From the NCBI GenBank assembly GCA_964581825.1, contig CAZORB010000155.1, positions 1-9,222 on the forward strand: a stretch of DNA of 9,222 bases, given 5' to 3'. Position numbers and translations under genes: made by a program. Under the pieces are notes generated by a model. The model was given only the letters and a program-made list of their open reading frames with translations, was not told the DNA's origin and searched no databases. The DNA comes from SYIM01 sp964581825 (GTDB lineage Bacteria > Pseudomonadota > Gammaproteobacteria > Burkholderiales > Burkholderiaceae_E). This document shows, piece after piece, positions 1-6,038 of this stretch (position 1 is its first letter; each line of letters begins with the position of its first letter).

Positions 1-405
1 GCCCGCTGCACGGTGACTGAACGCGACACCGCGTTGCCCCCCCTGCCCCCCCGGAAGCGGGTACCGAACTCGCCTGACGAGGTCCTCGGCTTCAGCAGCG
101 TTATTGATCATTGGAACCTGCACCCCGCTCGTGCCCAGATCCAGCACGCGGGCGATATCGTGTCGCAGACATCTGACAATCGGAACGACCCCGCTTGCAC
201 GCGCTGCACGCAGCATGTGCTCGGTCGTTTGCAGATCGGCACTGCCATGTTCGTTATCGATCACAACAAAATCGAACCCTGCAAAGGCACACATCTCAAC
301 CAGTGCAGGCGCCGGCAAACCGATAAACATGCCGTGCAGGGGAGCACCGCTTGCGAACATGCCGCGAAGACGGTCATCAAACGGCATTCTGATCTGAGAG
401 TTCAT
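1..405 (-). CDS. HpcH/HpaI-family aldolase, C-terminally cut by the window edge
   Basis: The first 135 codons of a class II, metal-dependent aldolase of the HpcH/HpaI (2-oxo-3-deoxy acid / 4-hydroxy-2-oxoheptanedioate) family, cytoplasmic enzymes that cleave hydroxy-oxo acids to pyruvate plus an aldehyde. Visible family marks are the DNEH segment at residues 50-53, whose His matches the catalytic His of HpaI; Arg78 in PIVRCL, matching the pyruvate-binding Arg; the GVQVPMI strand near 94-100; and RGVAFSHRAAG at 125-135. The metal-binding Glu and Asp lie further on, outside the window. Start ATG at 405 has a GGAG element (414-417) 8 bases upstream. The gene begins 18 bp after the amidohydrolase stop and is probably cotranscribed with it. 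An in-frame 9-bp tandem repeat (G7CA twice) adds a GGQGGQ stretch at 119-124, in a loop that I recall as shorter in relatives. The substrate cannot be read from this part; a citrate-lyase-beta-like or 2-dehydro-3-deoxyglucarate aldolase label is possible. Confidence 0.87.
   Translation of the reverse strand, partial: MNSQIRMPFDDRLRGMFASGAPLHGMFIGLPAPALVEMCAFAGFDFVVIDNEHGSADLQTTEHMLRAARASGVVPIVRCLRHDIARVLDLGTSGVQVPMINNAAEAEDLVRRVRYPLPGGQGGQRGVAFSHRAAG
35..52. repeat. Tandem 9-bp repeat containing two 7-base C (G) tracts
   Basis: TGCCCCCCC occurs twice in direct succession (35-43 and 44-52). On the coding strand of the aldolase it reads as G7CA repeated. The period is 9, so one unit can be gained or lost in frame (Gly-Gly-Gln), whereas slippage within either homopolymer would shift the frame and truncate the enzyme. 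It may be an ordinary local duplication or a hypermutable site. Confidence 0.9.
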
Positions 406-423
406 CAAAACAACTCCGGAAAA

Positions 424-1404
424 TTAGAGCTTGAACACCCGGCGGGCGTTCTCTGACGCAATCGCGCGGCGCTGGTCTGCTGGCAATGACTCGAGCCGCG
501 CGGCCGCCACATCGGCCTCGTGCACCCGATGCGGCCAATCGGTACCCAGCATCACCTGGCTCGCGCCCGCCACATCAATCAGGTAGCGAAGCGGCGCAAG
601 ATCATAGGTGATGCTGTCGTAGTAGATATGCCGCAGGTAGTCGGTGGGCTTTCGGCGGATTTCGCGCAAGTGGTCGAACTCGACCCGATCACCCATTTCG
701 AAGCGCCCAACCAGATACGGCAGCATGCCGCCACCGTGCGAGGCGATCAGCTTCAGATTTGGATAGCGGTCGAAGAACCCGTGAAAGATCATTTTCGCTA
801 CAGCCAACGTGGTGTCATAGGTGAAGCCCACCGACCAGAACAGATTGTGCGGAATGATGCCCATCTTCTCAGCGCCGAGCGGATCGGTGGGATGCACCAG
901 AACAGGCAGTGCGAGCGCATCGATCTCGGCCCAAACCGGCTCAAAACATGCATCGGTCAGGCTCTTTCCGGCGATGTTGCCAAGAACCATGACGCCCACC
1001 GCCCCCTGAGCCACTGTTCGACGGAGTTCAGCGATTGCCGCGTCCGGGTACTCCCACGGAAGCGATGTGAACCAGCGGATGCGGTCTGGCCAGCGCGACT
1101 GCGCCGCCTGCATCGCGTCGTTCGATTCCCGCGCCGCCAGCGTGCTGGTTGCCTCATCGCCCCAATAAACGTTCGGGCAGGTCAGCGACACAATCGATAG
1201 GTCGATCCCGTAGCGGTCCATCTCGCGAATCCGGAGCTCGTAATCAAAGTGGCCCACCTGTGGAATTACCACTGGCGTGGTGCCGCGAAAGATTTCCTGC
1301 TTGCCATCCGGACGACGCTGCAGATTGAATTCGCCGCCTCGGGTCTTCAAAAGCTCCAGCCACTTCTCGGTGAACATGTGGGTATGGATGTCGATCACGG
1401 TCAT
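424..1404 (-). CDS. Amidohydrolase of the ACMSD (amidohydrolase-2) family
   Basis: A 326-residue cytoplasmic TIM-barrel metal enzyme of the family that includes 2-amino-3-carboxymuconate-6-semialdehyde decarboxylase (ACMSD), gamma-resorcylate decarboxylase and related hydrolases. The metal set is intact: H7 and H9 in the N-terminal DIHTH motif, H171 in VLVHPTDP, H223 in ASHGGG and D289 in LGTDWPH. Order and spacing agree closely with ACMSD, which supports a non-oxidative decarboxylation or hydration of a small carboxylated catabolite, but the family is broad and the substrate is not readable. Length is normal. Start ATG 1404 has an AAGAG element 6 bases upstream, a weak Shine-Dalgarno. It is the first gene of a leftward pair with the aldolase (18-bp gap) and is divergent from the crotonase gene. 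An exact ACMSD role is unlikely because no other 2-nitrobenzoate, 3-hydroxyanthranilate or kynurenine pathway gene accompanies it here. Confidence 0.9.
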   Translation of the reverse strand: MTVIDIHTHMFTEKWLELLKTRGGEFNLQRRPDGKQEIFRGTTPVVIPQVGHFDYELRIREMDRYGIDLSIVSLTCPNVYWGDEATSTLAARESNDAMQAAQSRWPDRIRWFTSLPWEYPDAAIAELRRTVAQGAVGVMVLGNIAGKSLTDACFEPVWAEIDALALPVLVHPTDPLGAEKMGIIPHNLFWSVGFTYDTTLAVAKMIFHGFFDRYPNLKLIASHGGGMLPYLVGRFEMGDRVEFDHLREIRRKPTDYLRHIYYDSITYDLAPLRYLIDVAGASQVMLGTDWPHRVHEADVAAARLESLPADQRRAIASENARRVFKL

Positions 1405-1470
1405 GGCGAACTCTTGATGATGATGCGAGCCTGTCGGCCCAGCATTCTGTTGGGGGGTGCGCTAGCTGCT

Positions 1471-1484
1471 GCAGACAGGTCTGC
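1471..1484. promoter_or_regulatory. Candidate operator: 14-bp palindrome in the divergent spacer
   Basis: GCAGAC-AG-GTCTGC is a perfect 6-bp inverted repeat with a 2-bp centre. Its right end directly abuts the TACGAT hexamer at 1485-1490, so a bound repressor would cover a promoter there. It is the most symmetrical short element I found in the spacer. No regulator gene is in the window, and I cannot match the site to a known family. Confidence 0.35.
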
Positions 1485-1490
1485 TACGAT
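1482..1490 (+). promoter_or_regulatory. Possible extended -10 element for the rightward operon
   Basis: TGCTACGAT fits the TGn-TAnnnT form of an extended -10; the hexamer TACGAT agrees with TATAAT at 4 of 6 positions. The bases about 17 upstream (near 1462-1467) do not resemble a -35, which an extended -10 or an activator could compensate for. It would give a leader of about 140 bases before the crotonase ATG. Confidence 0.27.
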
Positions 1491-1639
1491 CGCGCAGCGC
1501 CGATTCACGGGCCCGATTGTCGCTGGATGCAGCGCAGACGAAAAGCCCCCAATTTATCGCCCACTCACCGCAACACGGTCAGCGCCCAGAAGCTCCCCTC
1601 GCTGGCCGCCCTCTCAAAACACTTGAAACACTGCCCATC

Positions 1640-2425
1640 ATGTCTGACGGAACCGTTCATCTGACCCTTGATTCCGGAGTTGCCTGGATTGTGTTTGACC
1701 GCCCGCAGGCGCGCAATGCAATGACCTGGACCATGTACAACCAGCTCGCCGAGATTTGCGAGCAGTTGAAATCTGACCCATCGGTTCGGGTGGCGGTGTT
1801 CCGAGGTGCAGGCGGACAGGCGTTTGTCGCAGGCACCGATATCGCGCAATTCCTGGAATTTGGCCGCTCAGGCGATGCCGGGGCAGACGGTATCGCCTAC
1901 GAGCAGCGTATCGACCAGTGTCTGCGGGGTTTCGCCACGCTCCCCATGCCGACTATCGCCGTGGTCGAGGGCTGGGCGGTCGGTGGCGGGCTTGCGCTCG
2001 CCACGGGATGTGACTTCCGCATCGCCACCCCGGCCTCGCGTTTCGGTGTCCCGATTGCACGCACGCTGGGCAACTGTCTGTCGATCGCCAACCTTGCCCG
2101 GCTTCAGAATGCATTTGGCGCCCAACGGGTCAAGCGCATGCTGCTTTTGTCTGAAATGATCGATGCCGACGAAGCGCTCGCGTGCGGCTACCTGCAGCAG
2201 GTTGTACCAGCCGAGTCGATCGAGCAGGCGGCTCGCGAATTGGCAGCCAGGCTCGCCGCGCTCGCGCCCATTACCCAGCGGGTATCCAAAGAAGGCTTGC
2301 GTCGTCTCGCAAGCGCCAATCTGCCTGACGACCACGATCTGGTCCGGCTCACTTATGGCAGTGCGGATTTCCGCGAGGGTGTCGCGGCATTTGTCGCGAA
2401 GCGTCCACCGGTCCGGCGCGGCTAG
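1640..2425 (+). CDS. Crotonase-fold (enoyl-CoA hydratase/isomerase family) protein lacking the hydratase glutamates
   Basis: A 261-residue crotonase-superfamily protein. The fold is clear: first strand with FDRPQARNAM (19-28), first oxyanion-hole loop FVAGTDIAQF (62-71), second oxyanion element AVGGGLAL (113-120), the PIARTLGNCLS block (138-148), and the C-terminal helix region. It should bind an acyl-CoA and stabilise a thioester enolate or oxyanion. Aligned by eye with mitochondrial enoyl-CoA hydratase, the two catalytic glutamates (Glu144 in GGGCE and Glu164 in FGQPE) are replaced by A119 and I139, so simple hydratase activity is doubtful. Hydrolase, decarboxylase, isomerase or another chemistry is possible. 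I recall a group of proteobacterial proteins sharing this AGTDI and ARTLGNCLS signature, without a proven function. ATG 1640 gives normal family length; no strong Shine-Dalgarno is visible. It is the first gene of the rightward block, 49 bp before the LysE-type exporter. Confidence 0.9.
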   Translation: MSDGTVHLTLDSGVAWIVFDRPQARNAMTWTMYNQLAEICEQLKSDPSVRVAVFRGAGGQAFVAGTDIAQFLEFGRSGDAGADGIAYEQRIDQCLRGFATLPMPTIAVVEGWAVGGGLALATGCDFRIATPASRFGVPIARTLGNCLSIANLARLQNAFGAQRVKRMLLLSEMIDADEALACGYLQQVVPAESIEQAARELAARLAALAPITQRVSKEGLRRLASANLPDDHDLVRLTYGSADFREGVAAFVAKRPPVRRG

Positions 2426-2474
2426 TAATCGGCAAGTCTGTCTCAGCGGCTGCCGTATTCGAAGGTCCGGAAGC

Positions 2475-3089
2475 GTGTTTGGCATCACCGACAGCGGGGC
2501 GTACGTGCTTGCGGTAATCGTATTCCTTGCGATACCCGGGCCTGGCAATCTCGCCCTCCTCACCTCCACCGCCCAGGGTGGCCTGCGCGGTGGGCTTCTC
2601 GCAACGCTGGGGGTCATCGTTGGCGACCAGGTGCTGATCTGGGCGGCGGTGGCGGGCATGGCCGCGCTTCTACTGGCCATGCCGCTCCTGTTTGGTCTGC
2701 TCCAATGGGTTGGCGCGCTCTACCTGATCTGGCTGGGCGTGCGTCTCATACGATCAGCTGCAACGGCGGGCTCAGTCATTCAGATCCCCGCGGGTCGCTA
2801 TTTCAGCCAATCGTTGCTCATCACCGTGCTTAACCCCAAGGCGATCGTTTTCTATCTGGCGTTTTTTCCGCTCTTCATTGACCCGCAGCAGCACCGCGGT
2901 CTGATCACCTTCGCAGTGATGGCGTTCATCGCGGCATTGCTTACTTTTTTGTATGGACTGATCCTCTGCAGCGTGGCCACCCGGGTGGCAGCCCGTTGGG
3001 GACACCGCCCAATGCTGGGGGTCTGGTTGAACCGTACCGCTGGCCTGGTGATGATCGGCTTTGGTCTTCGAATGATTGTGATGCGTTGA
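2475..3089 (+). CDS. LysE/RhtB-family exporter
   Basis: A 204-residue inner-membrane protein of the LysE/RhtB family, proton-driven exporters of amino acids and related small metabolites. It is strongly hydrophobic with about six predicted membrane spans. The family marks are PGPGNLALLT (21-30) in the first span and loop, and LNPKAIVFYLAFFPLFI (119-135) before and within a middle span; both regions are well conserved in the family. I chose GTG 2475 because the protein then begins FGITDSGAYVLA, as relatives do after their initial Met, because GAAGG lies 9 bases upstream (2461-2465), and because length becomes normal. The frame remains open leftward into the crotonase gene, but that part has no membrane or family character. 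It lies 49 bp after the crotonase and 49 bp before the monooxygenase. The exported compound is not predictable; removal of a toxic intermediate of the neighbouring pathway is a guess. Confidence 0.88.
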   Translation: MFGITDSGAYVLAVIVFLAIPGPGNLALLTSTAQGGLRGGLLATLGVIVGDQVLIWAAVAGMAALLLAMPLLFGLLQWVGALYLIWLGVRLIRSAATAGSVIQIPAGRYFSQSLLITVLNPKAIVFYLAFFPLFIDPQQHRGLITFAVMAFIAALLTFLYGLILCSVATRVAARWGHRPMLGVWLNRTAGLVMIGFGLRMIVMR

Positions 3090-3138
3090 TTCGGCGACTG
3101 TTTGCACGCCCTATCGACTTTGGCTTAGCCTTGCTTCC

Positions 3139-4365
3139 ATGACACCCTCCAAACTCCCCATTCTCGTAGCTGGTGGCGGCATCGGTGGTCTCGCTGCTGC
3201 GCTAGCGCTCACCCGCCGCGGCTTTAGCGTCCGAGTGCTGGAACAATCGCCCGAGATCGGCGAGATCGGCGCCGGCATTCAGTTGGGTCCCAACGCCTTT
3301 CATGCCCTGGACGCGTTAGGCGTTGGCCCCAAGGCGCGCAGCCGCGCGGTCTACACCGATGAAATGGTGATGCATGACGCCATTGACGAATACTGCGTGG
3401 GCCGCATCCCCACCGGCGAGGCATTTCGGAAGCGCTTTGGCAACCCCTACGCAGTTATTCATCGGGTCGACGTACACACCTCGCTCCTGGAGGGTGCGCT
3501 CGAAACCGGCCGAATTGATTTCCTCACCTCCACCCGCGCAACCCGCATCGAGCAAGATGATGAAGGCGTCACCGTCATCGACCAGAACGGCATCCGCCAT
3601 CGCGGCGCCGCGCTGGTGGCTGCAGATGGCGTCAAGTCGGTGGCGCGCGAACAGTATGTCGGCGACCCACCGCGGGTAACCGGGCATGTGGTCTACCGCG
3701 CGGTCGTCGACCGCAATGAGTTTCCAGCCGACCTTCAATGGAATGCGGCCAGCATCTGGGTCGGACCAAACTGTCATCTGGTGCACTACCCGCTTCGCGG
3801 CGGCGAGCAGTACAACGTCGTCGTCACGTTTCACAGCCGCCAGCAGGAGCAATGGAGCGTCACCGACGGCAGCCGAGAAGAAGTGCAGAGCTACTTCCAA
3901 GACGTCTGCCCCCGGGCCAGACAGCTGATTGATCTTCCCAAATCCTGGCGTCGCTGGGCCACCGCCGACCGGGATCCTATCGGTCAATGGTCTTTCGGGC
4001 GTACCACCCTACTGGGCGATGCGGCGCATCCGATGACACAGTATCTGGCGCAGGGGGCCGGCATGGCCATGGAAGACGCGGTCACGCTGGGCGAAGCACT
4101 GCGCGTCGCCAACGACGATTTCGTTCGCGGCTTCGATCTTTATCAGCGCGCCCGCGTCGCACGCACGGCAAGGGTCGTCCTGGGTGCGCGGGACATGGGC
4201 CGTATCTATCACGCGAAAGGCGTTGAAAGGCTGGTACGTAACGACCTTTGGCGCGGCCGATCAACCGAACGCTTCTACGATGCAATGGAGTGGCTTTATG
4301 GCTGGAACGCAGGCAACTGCCTGTCTGCCCTGGAGCACACTCGTGACAAGGAGACAATCTCATGA
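3139..4365 (+). CDS. 3-hydroxybenzoate 6-hydroxylase-like FAD monooxygenase
   Basis: A 408-residue single-component flavoprotein aromatic hydroxylase. It probably converts 3-hydroxybenzoate, NADH and oxygen to gentisate (2,5-dihydroxybenzoate) in the cytoplasm. Domain marks are the Rossmann ADP-binding motif GGGIGG (12-17) with acidic E35 ending the second strand, the DG motif AADGVKSVARE (161-171), and the GD motif LLGDAAHPM (291-299) followed by the flavin-side segment QGAGMAMEDA (305-314). H213, Y217 and Q301 fall at the numbers I recall for active-site residues of the Rhodococcus jostii 3-hydroxybenzoate 6-hydroxylase, and the tail RNDLWRGR...FYDAMEWLYGWN (367-390) is characteristic of that group rather than of plain salicylate 1-hydroxylase. 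It overlaps the next gene by ATGA, and that gene encodes maleylpyruvate isomerase, which strengthens the gentisate assignment. Start ATG 3139 gives the expected N-terminus; no good Shine-Dalgarno is seen. The main alternative is salicylate hydroxylase. Confidence 0.9.
   Translation: MTPSKLPILVAGGGIGGLAAALALTRRGFSVRVLEQSPEIGEIGAGIQLGPNAFHALDALGVGPKARSRAVYTDEMVMHDAIDEYCVGRIPTGEAFRKRFGNPYAVIHRVDVHTSLLEGALETGRIDFLTSTRATRIEQDDEGVTVIDQNGIRHRGAALVAADGVKSVAREQYVGDPPRVTGHVVYRAVVDRNEFPADLQWNAASIWVGPNCHLVHYPLRGGEQYNVVVTFHSRQQEQWSVTDGSREEVQSYFQDVCPRARQLIDLPKSWRRWATADRDPIGQWSFGRTTLLGDAAHPMTQYLAQGAGMAMEDAVTLGEALRVANDDFVRGFDLYQRARVARTARVVLGARDMGRIYHAKGVERLVRNDLWRGRSTERFYDAMEWLYGWNAGNCLSALEHTRDKETIS
4348..4353 (+). 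promoter_or_regulatory. Ribosome binding site for maleylpyruvate isomerase
   Basis: AAGGAG lies inside the end of the monooxygenase gene, 8 bases before ATG 4362 and 11 before the adjacent ATG 4365. The spacing favours the first ATG and translation coupled to the upstream gene. Confidence 0.75.
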
Positions 4366-5003
4366 TGAAGCTCTATGGATTTTTTCGAAGCGGTACTTCG
4401 CACCGCCTGCGTATCGCTTTGGCATTGAAGGGTCTGCCTTTTGAGAACATACCCGTTGATCTGCGCAAAGACGAACACCTGGGCGACGCGTTCCGACAGA
4501 TCAACCCGCAGGCGCTGGTGCCTGCGCTGGTAGATGACTCGCTGGTTCTTACCCAGTCACCGGCATTGCTGGAGTGGCTCGAGGAAACGCATCCGACACC
4601 GGCGCTGTTGCCGGCTGATCCCATCTCGCGAGCCAGGGTTCGAGCGCTGGCCGCCATCGTGGGCTGCGACATTCATCCAGTCAACAACCGACGTATTCTG
4701 AATCAGTTGCGTTCTGCGTTTGGTGCGGACGACGCTGCGGTGAATGCCTGGTGCGGACAGTGGATCGCTGACGGCTTTGACGCGTACGTGGCGCTGCTCG
4801 CCGATGCGCCCGCCAACAGCCGCTTCAGCTGGGGCAATCAGCCCACCCTTGCCGACGTGTATCTGATCCCTCAGGTTGAAAGCGCGCGCCGCTTTGCTGT
4901 GGACCTGAACCGCTGGCCGCGACTGCTGGATATTGAACGCGCCTGCATGGCTCTGCCTGCGTTCAGCAACGCAGCGCCCGCCAAACAGCCGGACGCGGGC
5001 TAG
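4362..5003 (+). CDS. nagL: Maleylpyruvate isomerase, zeta-class glutathione transferase (NagL-like)
   Basis: A 213-residue (212 from the second Met) zeta-class glutathione transferase that isomerises maleylpyruvate to fumarylpyruvate with glutathione as cofactor, the step after gentisate ring cleavage. The N-terminal thioredoxin-like domain starts KLYGFFRSGTSHRLRIAL and carries the QSPALLEWLEE glutathione-binding segment (64-74, numbered from the second Met). The C-terminal helical domain contains AIVGCDIHPVNNRRIL (97-112) and PTLADVYLIPQ (160-170). R8, T11, H38, H104, N108, R110 and R176 coincide with positions I recall as glutathione- or substrate-contacting in NagL of Ralstonia sp. U2, and the whole sequence resembles NagL closely. 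This makes maleylpyruvate preferable to maleylacetoacetate as substrate. Its ATG overlaps the monooxygenase stop (ATGA), so the two enzymes are translationally coupled. No gentisate dioxygenase or fumarylpyruvate hydrolase follows; the next gene points the other way. Confidence 0.92.
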   Translation: MMKLYGFFRSGTSHRLRIALALKGLPFENIPVDLRKDEHLGDAFRQINPQALVPALVDDSLVLTQSPALLEWLEETHPTPALLPADPISRARVRALAAIVGCDIHPVNNRRILNQLRSAFGADDAAVNAWCGQWIADGFDAYVALLADAPANSRFSWGNQPTLADVYLIPQVESARRFAVDLNRWPRLLDIERACMALPAFSNAAPAKQPDAG

Positions 5004-5007
5004 GCGT

Positions 5008-5026
5008 GCACGGCCTCCGGCCTTGC
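5008..5026. terminator. Possible bidirectional terminator hairpin between convergent genes
   Basis: The 24-bp gap between two convergent stop codons is almost filled by the imperfect inverted repeat GCAcGGCC-TCC-GGCCtTGC, a 3+4-bp GC-rich stem with one mismatch and a 3-base loop. There is no run of T on either side, so it is not a standard intrinsic terminator. Position is the main support. Confidence 0.3.
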
Positions 5027-5027
5027 C

Positions 5028-5996
5028 TCAGTCGATACGGGCGCCGGAGGTCTTGACCACGGCAGCCATCCGTTGCGAATCGGCGGCCAACAGTTTGGCG
5101 AAGTCCGAGTTGGTCATGGCGCGTGGCTCAACACCCTGCCGATCAAGCCTTTCAAGAATTACCGGGTCACGCAGCAGCTGACCAACCGCTGCGTTAATTC
5201 GGTCAGCCTCGGCAGCGGGCACCCCCGCTGGCCCCAGCAAACCAAACCAGGAATCGAACTGGTAACCCGGAAGCCCACTTTCTGCGATGGTAGGAAGCGC
5301 AGGCAAAAACTTGCTTCGCTCAAGCGATGTAGAGCCGAGCAGGCGCAGCCTGTTGTCGTTGACAAAGGCGAGCGCGCCAATGCTTGCCGCGATCACCGCA
5401 TGCGCTCGCCCTGAGATGACTTCGTTAATGGCCTCTCCGGTAGCCTTCAGCGGTACATGGACGACATCGATACCTGCCATCCCGTTGAAGTAAGCCATGG
5501 AAAGATGCGTGGCGCTGCCGTTACCCGCCGTGGCGTAATTGAGTTTGCCCGGATTGGCTTTGGCGTAAGCAATGTACTCGCCGACGGTCCTCGCCGGAAT
5601 ACTGGGGTGAACCATCAGCACGTAGCTGGCGGTTCCAATATGCGCAAGCGGCGTGAAGTCCTTTAGCGGATCGTAAGCAAGCTTCGGGTAAAGCGAGGCT
5701 GCGATGTTGTGGCTGGCCGCTGCCATGACCATCACCGTACCGTCTGGCTCTGACTTCGCCACCGCCCCGGTACCCACCGTACCGCCAGCACCCGGCCGGT
5801 TTTCAACGACTACGGTCTGATTGAGTGCCACGCGCAGCTCATTGGAAAGTGAGCGCGCCAGAATGTCCTGCACGCCTCCGGCTGCAAACGGCACCACGAT
5901 ACGCACCGTTCGACCCTGCGCTTGGACTGTAGGACCTGCGAACACACCGGTAAGCGCAGCGAGGCCCGATACAAAACAGCGGCGGCTGATCGTCAT
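5028..5996 (-). CDS. TctC/Bug-family periplasmic solute receptor (first copy)
   Basis: A 322-residue periplasmic binding protein of the TctC (Bug) family, the receptors of tripartite tricarboxylate-type transporters, which usually bind carboxylates or small polar organics. An N-terminal export signal with SRRCFVSG (4-11) and a hydrophobic stretch ends at a likely signal peptidase site after VQA26. The SRRxF pattern resembles a twin-arginine signal. The two family ligand loops are present: VVPFAAGGVQDILAR (34-48, with D44) and ENRPGAGGTVGTGAVAKSEPDG in the 65-86 region. ATG 5996 gives a complete signal; AAGGA lies 10 bases upstream. It is the last gene of the leftward operon, 42 bp after the M20 deacylase. 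No TctA or TctB membrane genes are in the window, so this is an orphan receptor in the sense common in Bordetella-like genomes. Confidence 0.93.
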   Translation of the reverse strand: MTISRRCFVSGLAALTGVFAGPTVQAQGRTVRIVVPFAAGGVQDILARSLSNELRVALNQTVVVENRPGAGGTVGTGAVAKSEPDGTVMVMAAASHNIAASLYPKLAYDPLKDFTPLAHIGTASYVLMVHPSIPARTVGEYIAYAKANPGKLNYATAGNGSATHLSMAYFNGMAGIDVVHVPLKATGEAINEVISGRAHAVIAASIGALAFVNDNRLRLLGSTSLERSKFLPALPTIAESGLPGYQFDSWFGLLGPAGVPAAEADRINAAVGQLLRDPVILERLDRQGVEPRAMTNSDFAKLLAADSQRMAAVVKTSGARID

Positions 5997-6038
5997 GATG
6001 AGGACATCCTTATTGAGGGGACTTGGTGTCTGGCAGCA

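Larger units (their letters stand above)
1405..1639. other. Divergent intergenic region between amidohydrolase and crotonase genes
   Basis: This 235-bp spacer separates the leftward and rightward gene blocks and should hold promoters for both. I see a 14-bp palindrome next to a possible extended -10 facing the crotonase gene, and no convincing -35 or a clear promoter in the leftward direction. The reading frame of the crotonase stays open upstream to a TTG at 1517, but the resulting 41 residues are not family-like. Confidence 0.6.

Noticed and set aside
13..456. 147-codon plus-strand frame at the left edge
   Set aside because: It is antisense to an open minus-strand frame with clear HpcH/HpaI aldolase motifs that runs off the edge.
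520..1200. Long plus-strand open frame opposite the amidohydrolase
   Set aside because: The minus-strand gene has a complete metal-binding motif set; the plus frame has no recognisable domain and is a GC-rich shadow.
1517..1639. Upstream TTG start adding 41 residues to the crotonase
   Set aside because: The added residues have no family character, and ATG 1640 gives the normal crotonase N-terminus and length.
2163..2474. Upstream extension of the LysE-type frame through the end of the crotonase gene
   Set aside because: This part is the crotonase read in another frame, with no membrane segment. GTG 2475 matches the usual family start.
1868..2680. 270-codon minus-strand frame opposite the crotonase and LysE genes
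   Set aside because: It spans parts of two well-supported plus-strand genes and shows no motif of its own.
3102..3131. Possible promoter TTGCAC ... TAGCCT before the monooxygenase gene
   Set aside because: Each hexamer matches the consensus at only about half its positions, and the start would fall on the ATG itself. The gene is more simply read as part of the upstream operon.
3316..3987. 223-codon minus-strand frame opposite the FAD monooxygenase
   Set aside because: The plus strand carries GGGIGG, DG and GD flavoprotein motifs; the opposite frame has none.
5993..6007. Five-codon mini-frame (ATG to TGA) overlapping the start of the first receptor
   Set aside because: Its only AAGG directly touches its ATG, so it lacks a usable ribosome binding site; overlap with the receptor ATG is probably chance.
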